A DNA stretch of 64,000 nt from assembly GCF_031851795.1 (NCBI RefSeq), contig NZ_CP134696.1:2775001-2839000 (forward strand), written 5' to 3'. Made by a program: the position numbers and the translations under genes. How positions within the stretch are numbered: position 1 is the first letter of the stretch; every line of letters begins with the position of its first letter. The DNA comes from Pontibacter sp. G13. GTDB taxonomy: Bacteria > Bacteroidota > Bacteroidia > J057. The notes beneath the pieces were generated by a model. The model saw only the letters and a program-made list of their open reading frames with translations. It had not been told where the DNA came from and searched no databases. Below are positions 16,517 through 25,594 of this stretch, piece after piece.

Positions 16517-18409
16517 ATGACTTCTACTGGATACCTCGTCATCGACTTTGACAGCACATTTCTGCAAGTCGAGGCATTGGAAGAGTTGGCGGATATCTCC
16601 CTTGGAAACGATCCGCAAAAAAAGGAGATTCTTGCCCAAGTCCAAGACATCACCAATCAGGGGGTGGACGGGAAAATTTCCTTCAATGAGTCCCTGAACC
16701 GGAGGCTGGCTTTGTTGCAAGCCAACGAGTCTCATCTCCCGGGCTTGATCGATCGGTTGAAGCGCAAAGTCTCCAAATCCTTTGAGCGAAATCGCGAGTT
16801 CTTTCAGGAGCATAAAGGGAGTGTGTTCATCATCTCCAATGGCTTTCGGGAGTTTATCGAGCCTGTTGTAGCGGATTATGCGATCAACTCAGCGCATGTG
16901 ATGGCCAATTCCTTCCGGTTTGATCCGGCAGGCAAAATCATTGGTGCAGACGAATCCAACCCATTGGCACACAGCAAGGGCAAATCCAAAACCCTCGCCG
17001 CCATGGAACTGGAAGGAGAAATCAGTGTCATCGGTGATGCATACACGGACTATGAGATGAAAGAAGCAGGTGTGGCGCATAAATTTTATGCCTTCACCGA
17101 AAATGTCCTACGAGAGAATATCCTAGACAAGGCAGATCACGTAATCCCTAGCTTCGATGAATTCTTGTATGTCAACCAATTGCCAATGGCAGTATCCTAC
17201 CCTAAAAATCGAATCAAAGTCCTGATCTTGGAGAATATCCACGATCTGGCCGAGCAGTCTTTCACCACGGAAGGCTATCAGATAGAAATCATTGGGCGAG
17301 CCCTCAGCGAGGAGGAACTCTGCGAGAAAATCCAGGGTGTCTCCATCATCGGAATTCGCTCAAAAACCAATATCACACGCAAAGTCCTTGAACACGCGAA
17401 TCGCCTGATGGCGGTAGGTGCTTTCTGCATCGGAACCAATCAGATCGATCTCGAAGCTTGCGCCGAAAAAGGAGTCATCGTCTTCAATGCACCGTACAGC
17501 AATACCCGATCCGTAGTGGAATTGGCGATCGGTGAGATCATCATGCTGATGCGTCGCATTCCTGCGATGAGCCAAGGCATGCATGTCGGTACCTGGAACA
17601 AGTCGGCGCTGAATAGCAATGAGATTCGCGGAAAGAAACTGGGAATTATCGGGTATGGAAACATCGGTGCCCAGCTTTCAGTGCTTGCCGAATCCATGGG
17701 TATGCAAGTCTATTACTACGATCTTGTAGAAAAGCTAGCCATCGGTAACGCCACCAAAGTCAACAGCCTCGAAGAATTGCTCGGGCTTGCGGATGTGGTC
17801 TCCCTCCACGTGGATGGACGACCTGACAACAAGATGATTTTCGGAGAGCAAGAGCTGAAAGCCATGAAGCCCGGCTCTATCTTGGTCAATCTGAGTCGTG
17901 GATTTGTCGTGGAAATCGAACCCTTGGTGGAAGCCCTCAAATCTGGACATCTGCGCGGAGCAGCTGTAGACGTTTTCCCATCCGAGCCTAGAAGCAATTC
18001 CGAAGAATTCATTTCTGAGCTTCGTGGCCTAGAAAATGTCATCCTGACCCCACATATCGGAGGCTCTACCCAGGAAGCACAGCGCAACATTGCCCAATTC
18101 GTACCGAGCCAGATCATTGATTACATCAATGCAGGGAACTCATTCTCAAGTGTGAACTTCCCGAACTTGCAGCTTCCCTTCCAAGGGAATTCGCATCGAC
18201 TTATTCACATTCACAAGAATGTACCGGGCATCTTGGCAAAAATCAACCAAGTGCTTGCCCAGCATGAAATCAACATCACAGGCCAATACCTCAAAACCAA
18301 TGAGCAGATTGGATATGTGATCACAGATATCAATGCCGCCTACAATCAGGCAGTATTGGCGGACCTAAAGCAGATCGAAGACACGATCAAATTTAGAGTC
18401 CTCTACTAA
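16517..18409 (+). CDS. Fused phosphoserine phosphatase / 3-phosphoglycerate dehydrogenase
   Basis: A 630-residue protein joining two serine-biosynthesis enzymes. Residues 1 to about 225 form a HAD phosphatase of the SerB type: DFDST with D10 and D12, FIISNG, then ISVIGDAYTDYEMKEAG for magnesium binding. A D-3-phosphoglycerate dehydrogenase (SerA type) follows at about 235-545, with the NAD motif GYGNIG near 378, arginine in NLSRGFVVE, glutamate in PSEPRSN and histidine in TPHIGGST. An ACT domain (about 555-630, HKNVPGILAKINQVL) is the usual serine-sensing site. SerA makes the first intermediate and SerB performs the last step; SerC is not in this window. Such fusions occur in some Bacteroidota. 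The gene has its own promoter and terminator. Confidence 0.92.
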   Translation: MTSTGYLVIDFDSTFLQVEALEELADISLGNDPQKKEILAQVQDITNQGVDGKISFNESLNRRLALLQANESHLPGLIDRLKRKVSKSFERNREFFQEHKGSVFIISNGFREFIEPVVADYAINSAHVMANSFRFDPAGKIIGADESNPLAHSKGKSKTLAAMELEGEISVIGDAYTDYEMKEAGVAHKFYAFTENVLRENILDKADHVIPSFDEFLYVNQLPMAVSYPKNRIKVLILENIHDLAEQSFTTEGYQIEIIGRALSEEELCEKIQGVSIIGIRSKTNITRKVLEHANRLMAVGAFCIGTNQIDLEACAEKGVIVFNAPYSNTRSVVELAIGEIIMLMRRIPAMSQGMHVGTWNKSALNSNEIRGKKLGIIGYGNIGAQLSVLAESMGMQVYYYDLVEKLAIGNATKVNSLEELLGLADVVSLHVDGRPDNKMIFGEQELKAMKPGSILVNLSRGFVVEIEPLVEALKSGHLRGAAVDVFPSEPRSNSEEFISELRGLENVILTPHIGGSTQEAQRNIAQFVPSQIIDYINAGNSFSSVNFPNLQLPFQGNSHRLIHIHKNVPGILAKINQVLAQHEINITGQYLKTNEQIGYVITDINAAYNQAVLADLKQIEDTIKFRVLY

Positions 18410-19653
18410 TGGATACCCGTTGTAACTGATGATAGGCCGCTCTCCGATTCGTGGGAGCGGCTTTTTTGATAAGTCCGCTGCTTGATCAACGCCTCCAAAA
18501 AGTAGTAATCGGCATAATTGAGAGGCTGGCTGACTTGGTGGCCTTGAGGGATGCTCGCCACAGATTCCGTCAACAGAAATCCGCCCAGCGCGTGGTCTCC
18601 GACCCAATAGGGTGGTTTTTGTAGATGCTCTAGAATCAGATCTGCCTGAGTCCGGAATTCATCTCCTTGCGAATGATCCACTATTTCCGCCAAATCATAC
18701 CATGCCGAAGCCATCACCGCGGCAGCCGAAACATCCCGAGGAGCATGGGGAATACCGGGTGCATCCAAATCCCAATAAGGCACTCCATCCGTAGGCATGT
18801 TCGGGTGTTGGAGTAGAAATTGAGAGATCCGCATGGCCACATCTAAAAATAATGAGTCTCCGGTCGCAAGGTAGCATTGGGTAAATCCATACAACCCCCA
18901 AGCCTGTCCCCGAGCCCATGCAGAAGAATCTGAAGCTCCTTGCCAAGTCTGTCGTTTCAATATTTCTCCGGAAATCGGATCAAAATCTACCACGTGGAAA
19001 CTGCTGTAATCCCCTCGAAAATGACTTTGAGCGGTCTTGCGGGCATGTAAAGTGGCGATATCTCTATACATCGTTTCCCCAGAAATCTCCGAGGCTGTGT
19101 AGAGCAATTGGAGGTTCATCATATTGTCTATGATGACCGGAAATTGCCATTCTCCCCAGTCCCAAGATCGAATCATTCCCACTCGTTCGCTGAATCTAGC
19201 AGCAAGGGATCGCGCCGCCTCTAGGATGACTTTCCGGTGGAGGTCAGAAGAATCTACCCGATACGCTTCCCCCACGCTATTGAGCACCATGAAGCCCAAG
19301 TCGTGGGTGCCGACATTGCCCGCTTGCCCATACATTTCCCGAGTCCAACCTTCCGCATGGGTTCGAATGGCAGGATCAGGATTCAATTGGTACAATTTCC
19401 ACAGGGTACCCGGAAAAAACCCTGACACCCAATGATGGGCTGGCACCGATTCCACCCCTGATTCGGAGGAATAGCTGTAGGGAAAAACAGCATAACTTTC
19501 CGACTGACGAATCAGATGGTTGTACTGCGCAGCCATCTGATTCCACTGCGAATCGGTAGATTTCGTAGCAGGGATGTCTGGTCCTTCAGTGGGTGTTTGG
19601 GAGGAACAGGCTGGTACCAAAAAGAGCATCAGGTAAATGGGCCAATACTTCAT
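18406..19653 (-). CDS. GH88 family unsaturated glucuronyl hydrolase, lipoprotein
   Basis: About 415 residues, with a lipoprotein signal (MLFLVPACSS). The GH88 alpha/alpha-barrel is evident from HHWVSGFFPGTLW, THDLGFM (D118), IIDNMMNLQLLY (D176), SAWARGQAWGLYGF and PRDVSAAAVMASAWYDL. The two aspartates correspond to the catalytic pair of unsaturated glucuronyl hydrolase. Such enzymes remove the unsaturated uronic acid left by polysaccharide lyases, so an ulvan-, glycosaminoglycan- or xanthan-like substrate is possible. The C-terminal tail (QKSRSHESESGLSSVTTGIH) is not family-like, runs through the neighbour's terminator and overlaps its stop by 4 bp. This suggests loss of the original stop. 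The start is 19653 or the adjacent ATG at 19656. Confidence 0.88.
   Translation of the reverse strand: MKYWPIYLMLFLVPACSSQTPTEGPDIPATKSTDSQWNQMAAQYNHLIRQSESYAVFPYSYSSESGVESVPAHHWVSGFFPGTLWKLYQLNPDPAIRTHAEGWTREMYGQAGNVGTHDLGFMVLNSVGEAYRVDSSDLHRKVILEAARSLAARFSERVGMIRSWDWGEWQFPVIIDNMMNLQLLYTASEISGETMYRDIATLHARKTAQSHFRGDYSSFHVVDFDPISGEILKRQTWQGASDSSAWARGQAWGLYGFTQCYLATGDSLFLDVAMRISQFLLQHPNMPTDGVPYWDLDAPGIPHAPRDVSAAAVMASAWYDLAEIVDHSQGDEFRTQADLILEHLQKPPYWVGDHALGGFLLTESVASIPQGHQVSQPLNYADYYFLEALIKQRTYQKSRSHESESGLSSVTTGIH
18436..18467 (+). terminator. serBA terminator, inside the end of the GH88 gene
   Basis: GCCGCTC (18436-18442) pairs with GAGCGGC (18455-18461), followed by six T's, 26 bp after the fusion gene's stop. 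It lies within the last codons of the convergent GH88 gene. Confidence 0.8.
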
Positions 19654-19689
19654 CATCGGGAATTGTCCCGACAATAAACGCCTTCTCCC

Positions 19690-20712
19690 CTATCCAAACA
19701 AGGTAGGAGCGCCTGAATCGGGGCTTTCGGGGGATCTTCCGAAATGTTGATATGCGCGTTCAGTCGCAACACGACCTCGGGCGGTTCGTTTGATGAAGCC
19801 TTCCATGACCAAATAAGGCTCATAGACTTCTTCAATGGTCTCGGCTTCCTCTCCGGCAGACGCAGCGATAGAATTAAGGCCTACAGGGCCGCCCTTAAAT
19901 TTGTCGATGATGGTCAGGAGAATCCGGTTATCCATTTCATCCAATCCCGCCTCGTCGACTTCCAAAGCCTCCAGGGTCATTTTGGCGATGTCCAGCGTGA
20001 TTGTACCATCTCCTTTGATCTGGGCAAAATCACGGGTCCGGCGGAGCAGTCGGTTGGCAATACGAGGCGTACCACGACTTCTGCGGGCAATTTCCAAGGC
20101 AGCTTGATCTTCAATGGGGACATTCAAGACACCTGAGGATCGGGTAACAATTTTGGCCAATGTTGGAGAATCATAATACTCCAGCCTGGCATTGATCCCG
20201 AACCGTGCCAACATCGGCGAGGTCAGCAACCCTGCACGGGTCGTGGCCCCAACAAGCGTGAAGGGATTGAGGCCAATTTCAATGCTTCTGGCATTGGGGC
20301 CCGTTTCCACCATGATATCGATCTTGAAATCCTCCATGGCCGAGTAGAGATACTCCTCGATCACGGGAGACATTCGGTGAATTTCATCAATGAAGAGTAC
20401 ATCCCCTTCTTCCAAATTGGTGAGCAAACCTGCCAGATCGGCGGGTTTTTCCAAGACGGGGCCAGAAGTGGTGGTGATATTGGCTTCCATCTCATGGGAG
20501 ATGATGTACGAAAGAGTGGTTTTGCCAAGTCCGGGGGGGCCATGCAGGATCACATGGTCCAGTGGCTCTCCTCTCAGTCGAGCTGCCTGAACGAATATCT
20601 TCAGATTTTCGGTAAGCTTGGGCTGTCCGGTAAAGTCTTCCAATGCCTGAGGGCGCAATTGCTTTTCCTCGTCATTGGGACCGGCCATGGGATTGAGCAA
20701 CTCGTTTCGCAT
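19690..20712 (-). CDS. ruvB: Holliday junction branch migration helicase RuvB
   Basis: A 340-residue AAA+ motor that, with RuvA, drives branch migration at Holliday junctions during recombination repair. Visible are [14 protein letters not shown], Walker A GPPGLGKT (58-65), Walker B DEIH (108-111), [18 protein letters not shown] with the arginine-finger region, and the C-terminal winged helix ([20 protein letters not shown] ... [20 protein letters not shown]). Length and motif order are normal. It lies downstream of the response-regulator gene on the same strand with a gap of about 105 bp. RuvA and RuvC are not in the window. Confidence 0.97.
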   Translation of the reverse strand: MRNELLNPMAGPNDEEKQLRPQALEDFTGQPKLTENLKIFVQAARLRGEPLDHVILHGPPGLGKTTLSYIISHEMEANITTTSGPVLEKPADLAGLLTNLEEGDVLFIDEIHRMSPVIEEYLYSAMEDFKIDIMVETGPNARSIEIGLNPFTLVGATTRAGLLTSPMLARFGINARLEYYDSPTLAKIVTRSSGVLNVPIEDQAALEIARRSRGTPRIANRLLRRTRDFAQIKGDGTITLDIAKMTLEALEVDEAGLDEMDNRILLTIIDKFKGGPVGLNSIAASAGEEAETIEEVYEPYLVMEGFIKRTARGRVATERAYQHFGRSPESPDSGAPTLFG

Positions 20713-20817
20713 GGAGGATTGATGGAATTATGCCCATAATATTCGAGGAATTCGCCCAAAAAACCAAGCCATTGCTAAATAATTTGGGATCATCGCTCAA
20801 ATCATGCGCATTCCTCA

Positions 20818-21246
20818 TCAACTCGCTTTGGCTGGGGTAAATGGAAATGGCGCTCCTTCGAGATTCTCCAGGACTTTGGAAAGCACCTGTACAAGTCCTT
20901 CAAAATCCATGGGTTTCTCGACGATGGCGTCTGCTTGATAGCGGGTACATTGGTCTAGTTCAGTTTCACAGAATCCATTGGACAGCATGAATACCGGCAG
21001 CCGTTGGCTACGGTTCAACATGCGGATACGTCTGAGCGTCTCAATTCCTGCCATCCCCGGTAGATGCAAATCCAGAAATACGACCTTGAAAGCTTCAGGC
21101 TGCTGCTGAAGGATTTCTAGCGCCGCGTTGCCGGATTGGGCAGTAAGTATGGGATAAGGAATCTCCAGAATTTTCATCGCCTCTTGCATTAAGATCACGT
21201 CCCCAAAATTGTCGTCTACAATCAAAATGGTCGCATTTCTTTCCAT
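20818..21246 (-). CDS. Single-domain response regulator (Rcp1-like)
   Basis: From the ATG at 21246 this is 142 residues, a lone receiver domain. The acidic pair is in ILIVDDNFGD (D11, D12), the phosphorylated aspartate is D59 in VVFLDLHLPG, and later segments hold the conserved Ser/Thr and Lys (FMLSNG, VEKPMDFEG). There is no output domain, as in Rcp1/CheY-type regulators that work by binding partners. It lies 167 bp downstream of a large GAF histidine kinase on the same strand, so that kinase is the probable phosphate source. An extra 15 upstream residues in frame are unlikely to be translated. Confidence 0.85.
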   Translation of the reverse strand: MERNATILIVDDNFGDVILMQEAMKILEIPYPILTAQSGNAALEILQQQPEAFKVVFLDLHLPGMAGIETLRRIRMLNRSQRLPVFMLSNGFCETELDQCTRYQADAIVEKPMDFEGLVQVLSKVLENLEGAPFPFTPAKAS

Positions 21247-21413
21247 AAGGCTGACGGTTGAAAGGTGGGCTAACTGAATAAATTCATCCAACGGAAGGCA
21301 TATTCACACGCAATCCGTTTGATATCTCATTCATCCTAAATCTCGGTAACATTGACAATTTAACAGAATTCCGACAAGCGTCTATCCCCACAATATGGGA
21401 TATTGAGAAAATT

Positions 21414-23837
21414 CTAACTAGACACCCCCTCAGAATCTACGGAATCGAGATCAGGCACCTGACACAAGGGAAGTTTCACAAAGAAGCTTGCTCCTTCTCC
21501 TTCAACAGATTCCACCCAAATTTTACCGCCATGACGGTTGGCGATTTCTCTGCAAATAGACAATCCAACCCCATTTCCCGGATATTCATTTCGGGTGTGA
21601 AGTCGCTGGAACATTTCGAAAATGCGAGCTTCGTATTTAGAAGGAATCCCAATTCCATTGTCCTTGACCTCCACAATGGCGAAATCTCCCTCGATCTCAG
21701 CCCGGACGATCACGGTAGGAGAAAGCGTATCCGGCGAACTGAATTTTAGACCATTAGACACGAGGTTCTGAAAAATCTGGATCATTTGATTGGGGTCAGC
21801 CAATACCTCGGGTAGCTCAGACACGTGGACTTGTCCATTCTTGGTTTGGATCAACATCTCGAGGTTGGAGATAACGAAATCCATCACCTTGTTGAGTTCC
21901 ACCGGCACAAAAGGATCTGCCTTTCTATTGACTCTGGAATAAGCCAAAATTCCATCCAGGAGCTCCTTCATTCGTTTGGCACCTTCCACCGCATAATCCA
22001 AAAACTCCCGGTCCACGTCCGTAAGTCGATCCTCCACACGTGTTTCCAAAAGCTGTAGATAACTAATCACCATTCTCAAAGGCTCCTGAAGGTCATGCGA
22101 AGCCAAATACGCGAACCGCTCCAATGATTTGTTGGAATTGATGAGCTCACGAGTTCGAGCCTCCACCTCCCGTTCAAGGCCCATCTTTGTATCCAACAGC
22201 GACGCTTCGATCTCTTTTTGCTTTTTCCGGAAGGTGATTCGATCTAGCGCAACCGAGGCATATTGCCCTAGTTGTCTCAGGAATTGGACTTGCAGATCAT
22301 TCAGGCGAACCGGTTCCTGATTCGCAAATGCTCCAGCTCCGATCAAGCCCAAGGTATCACCCAAAATTTGAATGGGCACATGGACAAATGATCGCAACCT
22401 GAACAATTCTGCCTTTGCGCGGGCCTTATCCGGGAGATTTTGGATATCTCGAATCTCGATGACTTCCTCCGAGGAAAGGATCTTTTTCAGCACGTCATCT
22501 TCCTCGATCTCAAAATCTCTTGGAGGGGTCACTCCATGGGGTTTCTGGACCCCTTTTGCGCCAGCTACCTGAAGATGTTTTCGATCCTTCGAAAGGATCA
22601 GCAGCCAAATGGATTTATAGCCAGTGCAGGCCTCTATTGCAGCATACATGGCGGACAATACCGATTCGTAATCTGTGGCAAAATCCAATCTGTTGTTCGC
22701 CTCCAATAGGTGCTGAGTCTGCTTTTGGCGTGCGCGCTGATAAAGCTGACTCCGATGGCGCATCCATCCAAAAGTGACCAATTCAGTCGCCATTAGAATG
22801 AAATCCAATTCATCATCTTCCCACTCACGTACATGGTGGATGTTTTCCACGGATAGATATCCCACAACCTTATCTCCCAAAACGAGAGGGACTGCCACAA
22901 AAGATTTGACCTGAATAGCTTCCATAATCCTCCGGTCGTAGGTATCGGGAAGCTTGTGGACATGCACCACATGGGCAGTTCGTGCTTGGTCTACAACAGG
23001 GCTCATAATGACGAAATGATTTCGATTGAGTCCCTGAAAGACGGGCTTGGCACTCGGCATTCCTGCAGCGCGCCATTCATATCGGTTGTAGAGCAGAGCT
23101 TGATCCTCCTCGCCCAGTTCCAATAAAAAAATCCGATCCGCCCCAATTTCAGAAGCAATCAACCCAAAAACACTTTCCAGCTCCTGTTTGAAATTCCGAT
23201 CCTGGGCATTGATCAAACGAGCGGAGATCCGATTCATCGCCAAGCTGAAATCACCCTGTCGTTTGAGATATAAAAACCGTCTGGCATCATGTAGCAGCGT
23301 CCCGATCATATTCAAAACGGGCATGGAGGCAATCTGTCCATCTTCCCGTTCCGGCAATTCCTGAATCTCTGGCAACATCATTCCACCTACTATTCGACGC
23401 TCATGGTTGAATAGTGGGATCACCCTCAAAGTCTGCCAATTTTCTGGCAACAAAGTAAGATCAGGGAGTCTTCCGGATTCTTCCCACTCTTCCAGCCAAT
23501 CCACCCAGCAGATGGTTTCCTCAGAACCAGAAACCTTTCCGGATTGGAACATCCCCCATTCCATCTGACTCAATCCCGAGGTAGCCACCAATTGCCATCT
23601 AAGTGGCCGGGGGCCCTTCATCCAAATCGAGATCTTGTCCTGCTTTAAACGACTGGAAATTTGACCGATAAACATTCTCAGAGAGTCTCTAGAATGCAAC
23701 ATATTGGATACCCAAACCGCCCCTTCCACGAATGTGTCCGTGGTTTCAGCTACCTCAAATTCATGGCGATTGGAGGGAACATATGAATCGATGTAGGACC
23801 AAGGAGAGCGTAATGGGTCTTGGGATGATACTTCCAT
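21414..23837 (-). CDS. GAF-domain sensor histidine kinase
   Basis: An 807-residue cytoplasmic kinase without transmembrane helices. I read three GAF-like domains (about 30-165, 195-355 and 385-540), a short coiled coil, then HisKA with the phosphorylated H581 in AYLASHDLQEPLRM and a HATPase domain with VSNGLKFSS, VKDNGIGIPSKY and GNGVGLSICREI. This is the layout of phytochrome-like kinases, but I see no conserved chromophore-binding cysteine context, so the signal is unknown. The single-domain response regulator follows downstream. The start at 23837 is preceded by a 386-bp gap that should hold the promoter. Confidence 0.88.
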   Translation of the reverse strand: MEVSSQDPLRSPWSYIDSYVPSNRHEFEVAETTDTFVEGAVWVSNMLHSRDSLRMFIGQISSRLKQDKISIWMKGPRPLRWQLVATSGLSQMEWGMFQSGKVSGSEETICWVDWLEEWEESGRLPDLTLLPENWQTLRVIPLFNHERRIVGGMMLPEIQELPEREDGQIASMPVLNMIGTLLHDARRFLYLKRQGDFSLAMNRISARLINAQDRNFKQELESVFGLIASEIGADRIFLLELGEEDQALLYNRYEWRAAGMPSAKPVFQGLNRNHFVIMSPVVDQARTAHVVHVHKLPDTYDRRIMEAIQVKSFVAVPLVLGDKVVGYLSVENIHHVREWEDDELDFILMATELVTFGWMRHRSQLYQRARQKQTQHLLEANNRLDFATDYESVLSAMYAAIEACTGYKSIWLLILSKDRKHLQVAGAKGVQKPHGVTPPRDFEIEEDDVLKKILSSEEVIEIRDIQNLPDKARAKAELFRLRSFVHVPIQILGDTLGLIGAGAFANQEPVRLNDLQVQFLRQLGQYASVALDRITFRKKQKEIEASLLDTKMGLEREVEARTRELINSNKSLERFAYLASHDLQEPLRMVISYLQLLETRVEDRLTDVDREFLDYAVEGAKRMKELLDGILAYSRVNRKADPFVPVELNKVMDFVISNLEMLIQTKNGQVHVSELPEVLADPNQMIQIFQNLVSNGLKFSSPDTLSPTVIVRAEIEGDFAIVEVKDNGIGIPSKYEARIFEMFQRLHTRNEYPGNGVGLSICREIANRHGGKIWVESVEGEGASFFVKLPLCQVPDLDSVDSEGVSS

Positions 23838-24173
23838 TTCGTTTGTGCTTCAAAGTGCGGCTACGTCGATAAAATTGCATACCCATCACACCCACGGCAG
23901 GATATGCACTTGAAGAAGCCCTATTGCAAGATTTTGGGAGTGAGATTGAGCGTATATTCTGATTGAGAAAAGGGATTACCGTCAAATGTCTTGACATTCT
24001 TTTCCCTGAATATGAATCGCTTATTTATATCAATATAGGAATAATCTGAATGTATTGTTATTCCTCCAGCCCGGAAATGTCCCATACACCGGTCAACGGA
24101 ATCTCTCGACAAGGAGACATGCCTCTATCCACAACATCTCCATGAGTGAGTCAGGCTACCATTTTCTCCAAAC
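23838..24173. other. Intergenic region upstream of the histidine kinase
   Basis: A gap with no convincing gene. One 63-residue reverse frame (23921-24112) has no recognisable features. The promoter for the kinase gene must lie here, but I could not identify a good TAnnTTTG box on the reverse strand. Confidence 0.4.
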
Positions 24174-24200
24174 AAAAAGGGGATGCCTTGCGACATCCCC
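24174..24200 (-). terminator. Terminator of the acyltransferase gene
   Basis: GGGGATG (24179-24185) pairs with CATCCCC (24194-24200). Read on the reverse strand, the hairpin is followed by CCTTTTT. It lies about 24 bp past the stop at 24224. Confidence 0.8.
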
Positions 24201-24223
24201 AGAAAGATTAGATTGGTGATATG

Positions 24224-25594
24224 TTAGGCAGTTACCAGCTGCGAAATCTCTCGGTATCTACGAACCATCCCGGCACGCATTTTCTGAAGCTTTACCGCCA
24301 CAGGTTTTTTACTCAAGTGCATAAGGCTGTAGCGGGTACTGCCCCACCAGCGCTTGAATACATGAGAATAGTAAATGGCGAATTCGCCCGAAATAGCAGC
24401 CGTAGCCACTAGACCGAGCCCTATTTTCCAATCTGCGACCAACCAAGTAATCAGGAAGATCAGCAGGTACCATATCGGAAATAGCACCATCCCTCCAAGC
24501 ATCTGCACGGAGCTGTGGAAGTGATCATCCTTGAACATCTTCTTGGCAGCAACATCGGGAAGCTTGTAAGGCAGGTAGTTGATCAAGGTTCCCACTGCGA
24601 ATATCGGGGCTCCTACTGCCATGACTAAGCCTTTCAAGATCTGAACAAACAAGCTATTCGGCCCTTTGCGTACGACATCGTCCCGAAGTTTGGCTTCCTT
24701 CAGCGTTTTGTTGTAGTCTTCTACCTCATCGATGAGTTGCTGTGCTGCTGGTTGCTGAGCATCGAGCCCATCCTCTATCTTCTTGATGACGGCCTTCTGA
24801 GCTAGAAACTGGTTGTATAGGGTGCGATCTGACAGTCCCATTTCCTCTAATGACTCGTGCGTCAATATATAGCGGAGGCTGTCGATCTCATTTTGATATT
24901 CTTTTTTGGTGATATGGATCATCACCTTGATCATGCCTTCCTTGACCGCCTCTTTCACCTGCCCGAGGGTCCTATTGGGATTCTCGTGGTAGTTGTCATA
25001 GAATTGGTTTAGGTCGATCGGTTCACCATATACCACGAGGAAATTTTGGTGGTACTTGGTGTGATCGTTGTAATTCAGTCCGACCGGAACAATTTTGAGC
25101 GGGAAGTCAAAATTGTTGGCTTCGGCCGCTTGAAAGGCGATTCTGGACACCCCTTTTTTGAGTGGGCGCAAAAACGGCTTGCGGCCGTGATTCCCCTCGG
25201 GGAAAATGAGGACTTGCTCATTCGCAGTCAGGCGGCTTACGCACAAATCAAAAATCGGCTTATTCGCAGCAACCGTATCCACTCCATCCCTGGCCCGATA
25301 AATCGGGAGCATTTTGAAAGACTTGAGGACAGTTCCAGCAAATCCTTTGAATACATCAGAACGAGTGAGGAAACTTGGTCGCTGGAAAGGGTGGGCTGTA
25401 CACACCACGTTTACCGCGTCGATAAACGCATTCTGGTGATTCGGCGCCAAAATGACCGGATACTGGTATCCTTTGGGAAGATTTTCTTGGCGTTGCGCCT
25501 CTTCCATTCTCCGGTAGTATCTCTTCAGGGTAAAACGGACTGATACCCTGAGAAATCCATAGTATACTTTATGTAGCTCGTTTTTCCAGCTCAT
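24224..25594 (-). CDS. Glycerolipid acyltransferase (PlsC-like)
   Basis: From the ATG at 25594 this is 456 residues. The PlsC-type acyltransferase motifs are APNHQNAFID (motif I, catalytic H and D at 53-59) and FPEGNHGRKP (motif III, 131-140). After the catalytic domain come a helical region and two or three hydrophobic segments (VMAVGAPIFAVGTLINYL, GMVLFPIWYLLIFLITWLV, LGLVATAAISGEFAIYY), so the enzyme is membrane-bound. Family members acylate glycerol-3-phosphate or its lyso form in phospholipid synthesis; which step applies here is not decidable. Its ATG overlaps the stop of the upstream transporter gene by 4 bp (ATGA type), indicating translational coupling. Confidence 0.87.
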   Translation of the reverse strand: MSWKNELHKVYYGFLRVSVRFTLKRYYRRMEEAQRQENLPKGYQYPVILAPNHQNAFIDAVNVVCTAHPFQRPSFLTRSDVFKGFAGTVLKSFKMLPIYRARDGVDTVAANKPIFDLCVSRLTANEQVLIFPEGNHGRKPFLRPLKKGVSRIAFQAAEANNFDFPLKIVPVGLNYNDHTKYHQNFLVVYGEPIDLNQFYDNYHENPNRTLGQVKEAVKEGMIKVMIHITKKEYQNEIDSLRYILTHESLEEMGLSDRTLYNQFLAQKAVIKKIEDGLDAQQPAAQQLIDEVEDYNKTLKEAKLRDDVVRKGPNSLFVQILKGLVMAVGAPIFAVGTLINYLPYKLPDVAAKKMFKDDHFHSSVQMLGGMVLFPIWYLLIFLITWLVADWKIGLGLVATAAISGEFAIYYSHVFKRWWGSTRYSLMHLSKKPVAVKLQKMRAGMVRRYREISQLVTA

